This document shows, one piece after another, positions 8,699 to 16,608 of a stretch of 35,202 nucleotides of DNA; the first letter of the stretch is position 1; every line of letters starts with the position of its first letter. Below the pieces are notes generated by a model that had not been told where the DNA came from, did not search any database, and was given only the letters and a program-made list of their open reading frames with translations. The position numbers and the translations under genes are program-made. Origin of the DNA: a bacterium (GTDB lineage Bacteria > Vulcanimicrobiota > Xenobia > Xenobiales > JADMJV01); the NCBI GenBank assembly GCA_030149525.1, contig JASBRJ010000354.1, positions 1 through 35,202 of the forward strand. The letters are read 5' to 3'.

Positions 8699-9376
8699 AT
8701 GCCGAAAGGGCAAGGCCCGTTGTATACCGTTATGAAACAGTCTTTGCAAGTATTAGCCCTGGTGATTGTCGGGGTGGCCGGTCTGGCTCTGTTTTGGAGC
8801 ACCTCCTCCGAATCGCCCGCCCCAGCCCCTGTCTCACAAATTCAGGGAGCGCCCATCGATGCGCCTGCTCCTGCCACAACCTCCACCCCAAAACCGGGAG
8901 CATTCGGTATAAAACAGGCCCCCACCGATCCCGCCGCGCGCGCGGCATTGGCAGCCGAGGCTCCCACTCCTAAGGTCAAAGCGGGTTATACGCCGGTGAC
9001 CTTCAACGAGCTCTCAAGCTTCTCATACGAGACGGATAAGGACGGCAAACTGCTTCCAACGTCGGTGATCCCAAAAGCGATCTCCAAGCTCGATAAGAGC
9101 GCAGTGGCGCTGTCCGGTTTCCTCGTGCCCATCGAGTTTCAAGAAGACAAAGTCTCCAGTTTGATTCTGGTTCGCAATCAACTGCTCTGCTGCTACGGCG
9201 AAGAACCTAAGCTCAATGAGTGGGTCTTTGTGAGCGTCGATCCACCGGTGGAAGCCGTGACCGACGTACCCGTCACACTCTACGGCACTTTTTACGCAAC
9301 CCCCGACATAGAGGAAGATCAGGTGATCAGTCTTTACCGGATGGAAGCCACCGAAATGGAGCGAATGGATTCTTGA
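8699..9376 (+). CDS. DUF3299 family membrane-anchored protein
   Basis: About 225 residues. A single N-terminal membrane anchor (about 16-34) is followed by a Pro/Ala/Ser-rich linker (about 37-90) and a C-terminal DUF3299 domain. The domain carries the typical SGFLVPIEF, SLILVRNQLLCCYG and PVEAVTDVPVTLYGTF blocks. The paired Cys after RNQLL could bind metal. The family function is unproven; in some proteobacteria relatives lie in metal-responsive gene clusters. I chose the ATG at 8699 because AAGGA lies 6 nt upstream; ATGs at 8693 and 8732 are alternatives. The gene ends TTGA, where the next gene starts with the overlapping TTG. Confidence 0.75.
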   Translation: MPKGQGPLYTVMKQSLQVLALVIVGVAGLALFWSTSSESPAPAPVSQIQGAPIDAPAPATTSTPKPGAFGIKQAPTDPAARAALAAEAPTPKVKAGYTPVTFNELSSFSYETDKDGKLLPTSVIPKAISKLDKSAVALSGFLVPIEFQEDKVSSLILVRNQLLCCYGEEPKLNEWVFVSVDPPVEAVTDVPVTLYGTFYATPDIEEDQVISLYRMEATEMERMDS

Positions 9377-10455
9377 TTCGAATTCTCGTCCTGCTTGTTG
9401 CCCTGCTCTCCCCCACCCTGGCCTGCCCCTTTTGCAATCCCGGGGAATCCGATATCTTCGGTGACATTTCGGAGGCTCAGGCCGTTGTTCTGGTGAGCAA
9501 GGTGGACAAACGAAAGTATAAGATTGTCGAGTCCCTTTTGGGACCGGCCAAAGCGGGGCGAGTGGTGGTCGCCGCCGAGCCACAAGGGAAGCTGGGAAAG
9601 CAAGGAACCCTCCTTCTCACCACGGCAGGACCCCCCAACCTTCCCTACTGGTCGGACGCCCCGAGAGTCTTAGACAAAGAAGAGCTTGCCTTCGCACGGA
9701 AGGCTCTTCAGGTGAGCCGCCGGAGTGAGGCCGACAAGTGGGATTTCGCGGCCCGTCACTTGCACAACGAGTCTTCGGAGATCTCCAGAGCGGCCTACAA
9801 TCTTCTGGCCACCGCCCCCCTCTCCGAGGTTCAAAAGCGCGCCTCCATCCCCGGACAGGCCAATCTGGTGGCCTGGGTTAAAGACCCCAAAATCTCCCCG
9901 GAACGCCGGGCCCTTTTCCTGCTCATGAGCTATCAAGGGCTCCAACCGGCCGACTCTTCATGGCTCAAAAAAGCTCTCTTCGACCCAAACATCTCCCCCT
10001 CGTCTCCGCTTCTCGGACCGCTGGCGGTGGCTTATCTGAACCTTCTAGGACCGAAAGCTGTGGCGGAAATCGAGTCCCACTTTTACAAACCGAACTATCC
10101 GGCCAGCAGGATCACTCCTCTCAATCGGGCTTTGACTCTGGTGGCGGAACAGAGCCCTCGATTGAAAAGCGCCGTCACGGAACTGTTCCGAAGAGAACTC
10201 AAGCATCCCCAAAGGGGGCCCTTTGTCCTGGCTCCTCTGGCTCTCTGGCAAGATGCCTCTGGAATGGACGATGCCGAAGGTCTGTTTAAAAAGAACCCTC
10301 AGGTGACCTGGGTCAAGGTCGCCGTGATTCGCTACTTTAGAACCCTCCCCACAACTATTGCCGAAGCGCCGCTGAGGCGTTTGAGTCAAACGGACGCCAC
10401 CCTCGTGGAACGGACCACCGACACCTACCGGCGCTCCGATCTGGGAATCGACTGA
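9373..10455 (+). CDS. Exported CPFC-motif protein of unknown function
   Basis: About 360 residues. The TTG start at 9373 overlaps the DUF3299 stop (TTGA), implying translational coupling, and it gives a good signal peptide (residues 1-17) directly followed by CPFC (18-21). The rest is alpha-helical and HEAT-like, with blocks such as WDFAARHLHNESSEISRAAYN and LLATAPLSEVQ. Similar CPFC-starting exported proteins with this repeat pattern occur in planctomycetes, as far as I recall, where the function is also unknown. The mature N-terminal CxxC could be redox-active or bind metal. Its coupling to DUF3299 beside a Fur-family regulator points to a metal-related role, which is inference. Confidence 0.7.
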   Translation: MIRILVLLVALLSPTLACPFCNPGESDIFGDISEAQAVVLVSKVDKRKYKIVESLLGPAKAGRVVVAAEPQGKLGKQGTLLLTTAGPPNLPYWSDAPRVLDKEELAFARKALQVSRRSEADKWDFAARHLHNESSEISRAAYNLLATAPLSEVQKRASIPGQANLVAWVKDPKISPERRALFLLMSYQGLQPADSSWLKKALFDPNISPSSPLLGPLAVAYLNLLGPKAVAEIESHFYKPNYPASRITPLNRALTLVAEQSPRLKSAVTELFRRELKHPQRGPFVLAPLALWQDASGMDDAEGLFKKNPQVTWVKVAVIRYFRTLPTTIAEAPLRRLSQTDATLVERTTDTYRRSDLGID

Positions 10456-10532
10456 TGCCCCAGGCGGCACTAGCTTCCACTCACGCGCGCAAGTTTAGCA
10501 GGGTGAACGCCCTCCACAACTAATGCTCTGAG

Positions 10533-11393
10533 ATGGAAAATTTCATCGCTTTTATTTCCCTAACGGCAATTTGCGCCGGTTTGGGAATGGATAACGGCCT
10601 GCTGGTAGAGTTGAGCCTGCGCGGCCTGAAAATGGACGAGAAAAAGCACGCTCGATGGCGCTCTATCGCCCTGGTTCTGGCAGCCTTCCTCCGAATCTTC
10701 ATGCTGACGATTCTCAACAAGTTGCTCTTCTTACGCCAGCCGTTACCCGAGTCGTGGTTGAGAATCATCGGAAAATTCAACTCTCACGCCGCCGGTGGTA
10801 CGGCCCCTCACGCCGAGGAGCCCCTCACCTGGATGAATGTTCTTTTTCTCATCGGTGGTCTCATTATCGTTGCCATGGCGTTCTGGGAGATGTACCACAA
10901 GTACCGATCGCTGCGCTACGCGGAGTTCCATGAAAGCCAGGAGGAAGTCGAAACCGTCGACAAAGTCGAGGTGGGTGCCGCCATCAAAGTGGCCCTCTAC
11001 CTTCTGGTGATGAATATCATCTTCAGCCTCGACTCGGTCTTCACGGCGGTGGCCATGATGGATATTGAAACTCAATTCTGGTGGATGTGCGCCGCCATCC
11101 TCACCGCCTGTTTTGTCATGATCGTGGGCATGGTACCGCTGAGCAAACTGATCATGAAGAGCCGGCACTTCTCCGTAACGATGTTGGTGGTTCTTGTTCT
11201 CATCGCTGCCAAGCTTATCGTTGACGGGGTGGGTGGTCACTTCCCCAACTCCGTCCTCATCCTCTTGTTGGTGGCCATCTTCGGCAACGACGCGGCCCAA
11301 TCGTTCTTTGACCGAGCCGCCGAACAAGGCGAGATGGAACTCAAGGCCAAGCAGAGAGTCGAGGTCAAAGCCAAGGAGGCCGAACCGGCTTAG
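10533..11393 (+). CDS. TerC family integral membrane protein
   Basis: A 286-residue polytopic protein of the TerC superfamily. It has seven or so membrane helices and the conserved acidic intramembrane motifs GLGMDNGLLVE near the N-terminus and FSLDSVFTAVAM in the middle. TerC-type proteins studied in Bacillus and other genera export manganese or supply it to exported enzymes; others belong to tellurite resistance loci. No ter genes are present here, so a metal-ion export role is more likely. The C-terminus is a charged cytoplasmic tail (EMELKAKQRVEVKAKEAEPA). A TAATGC hexamer ends 6 nt before the ATG, a weak leaderless-type signal. The stop overlaps the convergent cupin gene by 4 nt. Confidence 0.87.
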   Translation: MENFIAFISLTAICAGLGMDNGLLVELSLRGLKMDEKKHARWRSIALVLAAFLRIFMLTILNKLLFLRQPLPESWLRIIGKFNSHAAGGTAPHAEEPLTWMNVLFLIGGLIIVAMAFWEMYHKYRSLRYAEFHESQEEVETVDKVEVGAAIKVALYLLVMNIIFSLDSVFTAVAMMDIETQFWWMCAAILTACFVMIVGMVPLSKLIMKSRHFSVTMLVVLVLIAAKLIVDGVGGHFPNSVLILLLVAIFGNDAAQSFFDRAAEQGEMELKAKQRVEVKAKEAEPA

Positions 11394-11746
11394 TCGTCTC
11401 GGTGAACGGTTTCCATGGAGAAAGCCGGCAAGCAAAGGGCCACGTATTCCGTGGGCTCCGGCGTGGTATACCGAATCCACTCGCCGGCTTTGGCCAGATA
11501 AGCCTGGTCGGCGGTAAGTTCCACCGGGTCAGCTTCCGTTTCGATGATCATTCGACCCGATAGAACAAGAGTGTACTCGTCGAACTCCGGCCGTTGACCC
11601 GGCTCCTCCCAGCCGGCGGGCGAACTCATGCGAGCCAGGCTCAAATCGCTCTGTTGAGAGTTCACAAGTCCGAAAAACTCTCTTATGATCTTAGGCTTGT
11701 TTCCGGCTGCTTCGATGATGGTCGGTTTGTCGATTTTTTTTCCCAT
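11390..11746 (-). CDS. Cupin-domain protein (EutQ-like)
   Basis: About 118 residues forming one small beta-barrel cupin. The core resembles ethanolamine-utilisation EutQ-like cupins: GQRPEFDEYTLVLSGRM, then a barrel turn and AGEWIRYTTPEPTEYVALCLPAF. The usual cupin metal-binding His pair is not evident, as often in EutQ-like members, so an enzymatic role is doubtful. I chose the ATG at 11746; a longer form starting at 11794 (MLKNGKYLRRRE) is possible. It is monocistronic, divergent from the subtilase gene and tail-overlapping terC. No ethanolamine operon is present. Confidence 0.75.
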   Translation of the reverse strand: MGKKIDKPTIIEAAGNKPKIIREFFGLVNSQQSDLSLARMSSPAGWEEPGQRPEFDEYTLVLSGRMIIETEADPVELTADQAYLAKAGEWIRYTTPEPTEYVALCLPAFSMETVHRDD

Positions 11747-11812
11747 GGGTGTCACTTTCTCTCGGCGTCTCAAATACTTTCCGTTTTTTAGCATTCTTTG
11801 AGGTAGAGAGTC

Positions 11813-11818
11813 TAGAAT
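11813..11818 (+). promoter_or_regulatory. -10 box placed for leaderless transcription of the subtilase
   Basis: TAGAAT ends exactly 6 nt before the GTG at 11825, the same spacing as at the starts 2045, 23722 and 34523. No ribosome binding site precedes the GTG. A convincing -35 box is not visible. Confidence 0.45.
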
Positions 11819-11824
11819 TTCCAA

Positions 11825-13022
11825 GTGACCCCTTCTGTTCAAAACATGGCCGCACGGCCCTCGGCCTTCCACCAATATGCCAGAGCCACGTCTCCAGGGC
11901 CCGTCCCCCACGGCTCAGGCACCTCTCCGGAGCCCGTTCAAGATAGCTTTACTCCTAGCGCTTCAACCTCTGAGCCCAAGCCGGTCAAACAGGGTCTCCT
12001 CCGATCACTGACCCGAGAAGCGGCCTATTGGAGCCGCAAGATCGCTCTGGGATTCGCTTCCTTCCCTGCTCTTCTTTTTGGAGTTGGAATGGGAGTCTCT
12101 CCGGCCAAACTCACCGGTGCCTCCGAACTTCACAAACTAGGAATCGACGGCAAAGGGACCCGAGTAGCCGTTCTAGACATGAATTTCACCAAGTTCGGTG
12201 CGGGCGACGAAGATGTTCTCGGGGTCTACCGGGTGCGCAACCGATCTTTTCAGAAAGGTCTGGAGAAGTCGAAGTCGGATGTGGTGGAAGAGCATGCCAC
12301 CAAGAAGAAGGGATACTCCTTTCACGGCAACGCCATGGCGTGTATTATCACCGGCGAGTCCACCGGACTGACCGGTGTCGCTCCAGGAGCCGAGGTTATC
12401 GGAGTGTCGGTGGTCGACGAGCAGAAGAAACTTCAGCCGGACCTCTTCATCGAAGGCCTGCAGTGGGTTTTAGACAACCATCAAGAGCAGAAAATTAACG
12501 CCGTTTCAGCCTCGGTGAACTATTTTCGACCCACACCCGAGCAGAGAGAACGTACCGCACAACTTGTCGATGAACTCAAAAAAGCCGGTGTTCCCGTGTT
12601 TGTTGCCGCCGGTAACTCAGGGCCCCGAGAAGACAGCGTTCTTTTCCCCGCCGACGTGGAAAACGTGGTGGCTGTGGGAGCTTACACTCAAGGTTGGTCC
12701 GGTTCCAACTACGACGACCGATTGGATCGATATTCGGGGCGGGGCGGAAAAACCCGGCCCTCAGTTGATCGCCCCAGGTGGAGACATGTTCACTAAAGAC
12801 AATCATGGAATCATTCAGATGACGAAAGGGACATCCAATTCGGCTCCCATGACGGCCGCCTCCTTCGCACTTCTCTCCCAAGCTTTTCCTGAGGCCGACT
12901 ACGAGCAAAAGATGTGGGCCCTCTACTCCACCGCACAACCTTTGACCGGAGACAGCAAGAAAGAGGGGCACGGCGCCATGCGCGTCTTTGAGGCCTATCA
13001 ATCTCTGAAAGCGAAACCATGA
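11825..13022 (+). pseudogene. Subtilisin-like serine protease (S8), interrupted by a one-base frameshift
   Basis: Two frames together make one S8 peptidase of about 398 residues. The first frame (GTG 11825 to TAA at 12796) has a Pro/Ser-rich N-terminus, a hydrophobic segment near 76-92, the catalytic Asp in VAVLDMNF (about residue 118), the catalytic His in SFHGNAMA (about 167) and the oxyanion Asn in VAAGNSG. The second frame, to the TGA at 13022, continues with PQLIAPGG and the catalytic Ser in GTSNSAP (codon at 12834). Removing one base from the A5 run at 12748-12752 joins RYSGRGGK to PGPQLIAPGG, a normal subtilase sequence. No other damage is visible, so this is a recent mutation, an assembly error or, less likely, programmed frameshifting. 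The gene ends ATGA, coupled to the PPOX gene. Confidence 0.8.
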
Positions 13023-13399
13023 GCTTCTCTGAAGATCTTATGTCGGCGGAATACATCAATCTCGTTACCTTTCGAAAGAGCGGCAAAGAGGTCCCCACCC
13101 CCGTCTGGGCCGCACCGCTCAACGGCAGTCTCTACGCCTTTTCAGAAGGCAAGGCGGGGAAGGTCAAGAGGCTGCGCAACTCTCCCAAGTGCAAAATCGC
13201 AACCTGCACCTACAGTGGAACGGTAACGGGTGAATGGGCGCAAGCCGAAGCTGTCATCGTGGAAGACCCGGCGGAAATTGAGAACGCCTATCAAGCTTTC
13301 TACAAAAAGTACGGTCTGAAAGTGCGTCTCTTCAATCTCGGCTCCAAACTGATCGGAAAATTTTCCAAGCGCGCCATGCTCAAGATATCGCCGGCCTAA
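13019..13399 (+). CDS. PPOX-class (pyridoxamine 5'-phosphate oxidase-like) flavin/F420-binding protein
   Basis: A 126-residue split-barrel protein. EVPTPVWAAPLNGSLYAFSE followed by KVKRLRNSPKCKIATC matches the cofactor-binding half of PPOX-class oxidoreductases, particularly the F420/FMN type annotated as 'PPOX class probable F420-dependent enzyme'. The substrate cannot be deduced. It starts in the ATGA overlapping the subtilase stop, so it depends on that upstream message. The last 20 nt overlap the convergent Nramp-like gene. Confidence 0.82.
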   Translation: MSFSEDLMSAEYINLVTFRKSGKEVPTPVWAAPLNGSLYAFSEGKAGKVKRLRNSPKCKIATCTYSGTVTGEWAQAEAVIVEDPAEIENAYQAFYKKYGLKVRLFNLGSKLIGKFSKRAMLKISPA

Positions 13400-14603
13400 C
13401 GCCCTGATAGACGAAAAATAGAAGTGTGGCCAGCAGGCCCAAATTGACCCACCAGGGGTTTCTCAACTCCGTATCTTGCTCCAAGCATCGACCGTTGAGA
13501 TAGAGTAGAGTTAGGGCCAAGAACGGCATGAACAGACTCCCCAGAACCGCGTAGATCTTGGCAATAGAACTCAAGGAAAGATTCTGGATGGCGATGGGAG
13601 CAAGACCCAAGAAGAGGAGATAAACCTTGTAGTCTCTCGACTTCTCTAGCTCCTCGGCATCCATTCGACGACCGGCCATAGTCTGGCGGAAATCGGCAAA
13701 AAGATAAGGGACCCCTTGCCACACACCCAGCAAACTGCTGAAAACCGCAGCCCAGAAACCCACAAGAAAAAGGAAGCCCACGAAAGGGGCGACGTTCTCG
13801 CCTATGAGGCTAGCGATGGAGAGAGCGACACCGGTTCCTTTGCCGGAGAGCTTGAGTTGAGAACCGATGACCAGCATGGCCATGCCAAAGATAGCCGTCA
13901 TGGCGTAACCGATTCCCAGGTCCAACCAGCAAGCTTTCAGCCCGCTCCTGCCCTGACGGTTCTGCTCTCCAATCCAGTATCCGTAAGAGAGCAGAGTCAC
14001 TGTTCCCCCAACGCCCCCCATAACACCCAGAGTCCAACTGAGGCCTCCCTCAGGCACCTGGGGAATCAACAAACCCTGAATCAGATTCCCATCCAGGGGC
14101 ACACCCACTTTGAACGCACTGATCGTTACCGTGACAAACATCACGCCGATGCAAAGAGACATCAGCTTTTCAAAAAAATGAAAGCCGCCCAGCCACACCA
14201 GAACGATACCGGCGATGGAATGAATCACTCCCCACACAAAAACAGTGCCGCTACCCGTCAGGGCTTGTCCGGCCACCCCGCACGCCTTCATGATGGTACC
14301 GCCCACGAAAACGGTCCACAGAAGAAGATAGACCAGAAACAGATAGCAAACAGGAGCCCCGATACGCTCGCGCCACCCCTCCATCAAGGTGGTCCCGGAA
14401 GCGAGTTGCCAACGAGCGATTCCCTCGTTGAGCAGCCATTTCAAGATGGCCCCGAGCCAGGCTGCCCACAGAATAACCAAACCAAGCTCCGACCCGGCCA
14501 AACTAGCGTTGATCAGATCGCCCGCGCCGACTCCGGTGGCAGCCACCAAGATCCCCGGTGCGATTCGATAAAAAACAGAACCCTTGTCCCCTTCGCTTCC
14601 CAC
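13380..14603 (-). CDS. Nramp-superfamily transporter with non-canonical substrate motifs
   Basis: A 407-residue inner-membrane protein with about 11 helices in a LeuT-like Nramp layout (APGILVAATGVGAGD in TM1, GNLIQGLLIPQVPEGG before TM6). Canonical Nramp manganese/iron transporters use DPGN in TM1 and MPH in TM6. Here TM1 has GAGD (Asp near residue 29) and TM6 has LLSYGYW, so both metal-coordinating motifs are absent. The substrate is therefore probably not a standard soft divalent metal; magnesium or another solute is possible by analogy with other divergent Nramp clades. The start is a GTG after the weak GGCGGGC. It is monocistronic and convergent with the PPOX gene. Confidence 0.85.
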   Translation of the reverse strand: MGSEGDKGSVFYRIAPGILVAATGVGAGDLINASLAGSELGLVILWAAWLGAILKWLLNEGIARWQLASGTTLMEGWRERIGAPVCYLFLVYLLLWTVFVGGTIMKACGVAGQALTGSGTVFVWGVIHSIAGIVLVWLGGFHFFEKLMSLCIGVMFVTVTISAFKVGVPLDGNLIQGLLIPQVPEGGLSWTLGVMGGVGGTVTLLSYGYWIGEQNRQGRSGLKACWLDLGIGYAMTAIFGMAMLVIGSQLKLSGKGTGVALSIASLIGENVAPFVGFLFLVGFWAAVFSSLLGVWQGVPYLFADFRQTMAGRRMDAEELEKSRDYKVYLLFLGLAPIAIQNLSLSSIAKIYAVLGSLFMPFLALTLLYLNGRCLEQDTELRNPWWVNLGLLATLLFFVYQGVRPAIS

Positions 14604-14660
14604 GCCCGCCGATTCGTCGCAGGACAGGATTGGTCCCCTGAACGGTTTTCAGTGGACAGG

Positions 14661-14687
14661 AAAAAACCCGAGTCGTTGGACTCGGGT
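14661..14687 (-). terminator. Intrinsic terminator of the glycine-rich gene
   Basis: Read on the minus strand, ACCCGAGTC-CAAC-GACTCGGGT forms a perfect 9-bp stem with a 4-nt loop, followed at once by six T. It lies about 80 nt after the stop of the 14765-15355 gene and upstream of the Nramp-like gene, separating the two transcripts. Confidence 0.88.
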
Positions 14688-14764
14688 CTTCCTCGATCTG
14701 TTTGTCTTTTTTTGTATGACGGACGAGCTTTCTGCGCGTCCAAGTTCAAATAGCGCTCGGACCC

Positions 14765-15355
14765 CTAGCCGTTGGCTTTGGCAACACCGTAAACGCCGCC
14801 GGCCACACCCATCAGAGCTACGGCTCCGGTCAGACCGTGACCCATAATGTTGGCTCCGGCGATCCCCAGGCCGATTCCAAGCGCGGTGGTTCCCGCTGCG
14901 CGGCCGAGGTTCTTACCGACCGACTCGGGAGTCAGAGCGGCGCCGAAGTCTCCAGCCACTCCGCCGGCCCATTTGCCGACTTTATAGCCCACAACGCCAC
15001 CGATGGTTCCGCCCACCAGTCCGCCGCCGACTCCGTAGATACCGGCTGAGGCGACGGTTTTCAGAAGGGTGCCGCCGACTTCCCCGATATTGCCGCTGCT
15101 GATGCTGGAGACGATCTCTCCCAGATTGGAAAGAACGGCACCGCCGCTTGCGATTCCGGCACCTAGCGTGCCGAGTCCGATAAAACCTGAGACACCACCG
15201 GCCAGTCCGATAGCGTTTTCTGCGCCACCTGCGAATCCGCTACTGAAAGCGTCGAGGTTGTTGGGTTTGGCGTCTTCTTTAGGGGGGGTCTGCTGGGCCG
15301 CTTGTGCGGGCGCTTTGGCAGCTTGAGGTCTAAAGCCTGAAGATGGGATATTCAT
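14765..15355 (-). CDS. Glycine-rich (glycine-zipper-like) protein of unknown function
   Basis: 196 residues. The first 40 or so are Pro/Ala/Gln-rich and likely disordered (MNIPSSGFRPQAAKAPAQ), without a signal peptide. The rest is Gly/Ala/Val-rich with repeated GxxxG spacing (GLVGGTIGGVVGYKVGKWAGG, cut here to the core), as in glycine-zipper membrane-inserting domains. The start is fixed by GGAGGA about 9 nt before the ATG, and the gene ends at a strong terminator. A second protein of the same design lies at 33822-34388. Function is unknown; membrane insertion or export are inferences. Confidence 0.72.
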   Translation of the reverse strand: MNIPSSGFRPQAAKAPAQAAQQTPPKEDAKPNNLDAFSSGFAGGAENAIGLAGGVSGFIGLGTLGAGIASGGAVLSNLGEIVSSISSGNIGEVGGTLLKTVASAGIYGVGGGLVGGTIGGVVGYKVGKWAGGVAGDFGAALTPESVGKNLGRAAGTTALGIGLGIAGANIMGHGLTGAVALMGVAGGVYGVAKANG

Positions 15356-15395
15356 AACAGTGGGTCCTCCACAAAATCTTTTTCTTTCTTTAAGG

Positions 15396-15401
15396 TACAA
15401 T
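15396..15401 (+). promoter_or_regulatory. Possible -10 box for the dehydrogenase operon
   Basis: TACAAT lies in the 149-bp divergent region between the glycine-rich gene and the alcohol dehydrogenase. It is a good -10 match, but the base composition upstream gives no clear -35 box. Confidence 0.3.
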
Positions 15402-15504
15402 CAATCGGACTCACACATGAAAACTGGAGATGAACAATCCGTCATGTTTTCCATTGAGAGACACTCCCAGGACTCACGCCCCCGACACCTCGAAAGCCGA
15501 ACTT

Positions 15505-16608
15505 ATGCTACCTACAAAAATGAAAGCCGTGGTTCTGACCGGGCATGGCGGTCTGGAAAAACTCGAATATCGTCACGACGTACCGGTTCCCCGTCCCGCT
15601 CCGGGGGAAGTTCTGATCGAAGTCACCGCCTGCGGGATGAACAATACCGATGTTTGGGTTCGACAAGGAGCGTACGGCACGGAACAGGATCCCCAAGAGA
15701 TTTCCACCTGGAGACGCGGACGCTCCACTCTCAAGTTTCCTCGCATTCAAGGAACCGATATTGTGGGTCGAATCGCCGCCGTGGGCGAGGGGGTGCCCGA
15801 AACTCGAGTGGACTCAAGAGTTATGGTTGATTTTAGCATTTACAATCGCACCGACGACAGCCTGGCCGACATCGACTACATCGGTCACGGGCGAGACGGA
15901 GGCTACGCCGAATACACCACCGTGCCGTCGGATCACGCCCACCAGGTGAAAACAGATCTGCCGGATGCGGAGCTTGCCACCTTCAGTTGCGCCTATCTCA
16001 CCGGGGAACACATGCTGGATCGTGCCCGAGTGACGGCGGGAGAGAACGTCTTGATAACCGGGGCCGGCGGCGGGGTGGGCTCCGGGCTCATTCAACTCTG
16101 CCGGGCTCGCGGTGCCGTTCCCTTCGCTGTCACCAGTCAGGGCAAAGGAGAAAGACTCCGTGAGATCGGGGCTGAAGATCTTATCTTCCGTGACAACGCT
16201 CGGTCTTTCTTCGAATCTGTCCGTGAGGTTATGGGAGAAAGACCGGTCGATGTGGTGGCAGACCTTGTGGCCGGACCACTGTTCAACGATCTCCTGCGGC
16301 TTCTTCGCCCGGAAGGTCGATACACCACCGCCGGCGCCATTGCAGGGCCCGTGGTTCAGTTGGACCTACGAACCGTGTACCTTAAGCATCTGGAGCTCCA
16401 CGGTTCTTCTCAGGGGACTCGCAGAGCCTTCGCTCATCTGATGGAATACATCGAACAGGGCAAGATCTCGGCCGTCCTGGATCGGGCCTTTCCCCTCTCC
16501 AAGTTTCATCAAGCTCAGCAGGCCTTCATGAACAAGGATTACATCGGCAAACTGGTTGTCGTGCCGGACCGGCATTGGGAAAAGATCGGTGCTCCGTATG
16601 CCGCCTAG
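15505..16608 (+). CDS. Zinc-free medium-chain alcohol dehydrogenase / quinone oxidoreductase family protein
   Basis: About 367 residues of the MDR superfamily. The GroES-like N-terminal domain begins KAVVLTGHGGLEKLEY and includes ACGMNNTD (Cys at the usual catalytic-zinc position). The Rossmann domain has the NAD(P) motif GAGGGVGSG. The four-cysteine structural-zinc loop is missing. The closest pattern is the group annotated 'alcohol dehydrogenase family protein', whose substrates are mostly unknown. I chose the ATG at 15505 (MLPTKMKAV); the ATG at 15520 and one at 15430 are in frame. No good ribosome binding site is seen. The 3' end overlaps the next gene by 11 nt, so the two enzymes are co-expressed. 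Confidence 0.85.
   Translation: MLPTKMKAVVLTGHGGLEKLEYRHDVPVPRPAPGEVLIEVTACGMNNTDVWVRQGAYGTEQDPQEISTWRRGRSTLKFPRIQGTDIVGRIAAVGEGVPETRVDSRVMVDFSIYNRTDDSLADIDYIGHGRDGGYAEYTTVPSDHAHQVKTDLPDAELATFSCAYLTGEHMLDRARVTAGENVLITGAGGGVGSGLIQLCRARGAVPFAVTSQGKGERLREIGAEDLIFRDNARSFFESVREVMGERPVDVVADLVAGPLFNDLLRLLRPEGRYTTAGAIAGPVVQLDLRTVYLKHLELHGSSQGTRRAFAHLMEYIEQGKISAVLDRAFPLSKFHQAQQAFMNKDYIGKLVVVPDRHWEKIGAPYAA

Noticed and set aside
8605-8802. Longer N-terminus for the Fur-family protein
   Set aside because: The added residues resemble no Fur N-terminus and overlap the divergent DUF3299 gene.
11390-11911. Longer 173-residue cupin form
   Set aside because: The extra N-terminal residues are not cupin-like and overlap the divergent subtilase start; 11746 or 11794 is more likely.
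13716-14753. 345-codon open frame on the plus strand
   Set aside because: It is antisense to the Nramp-like gene; its translation is hydrophilic, rich in His/Gln/Ser and without any family pattern, whereas the minus strand gives a clear transporter.
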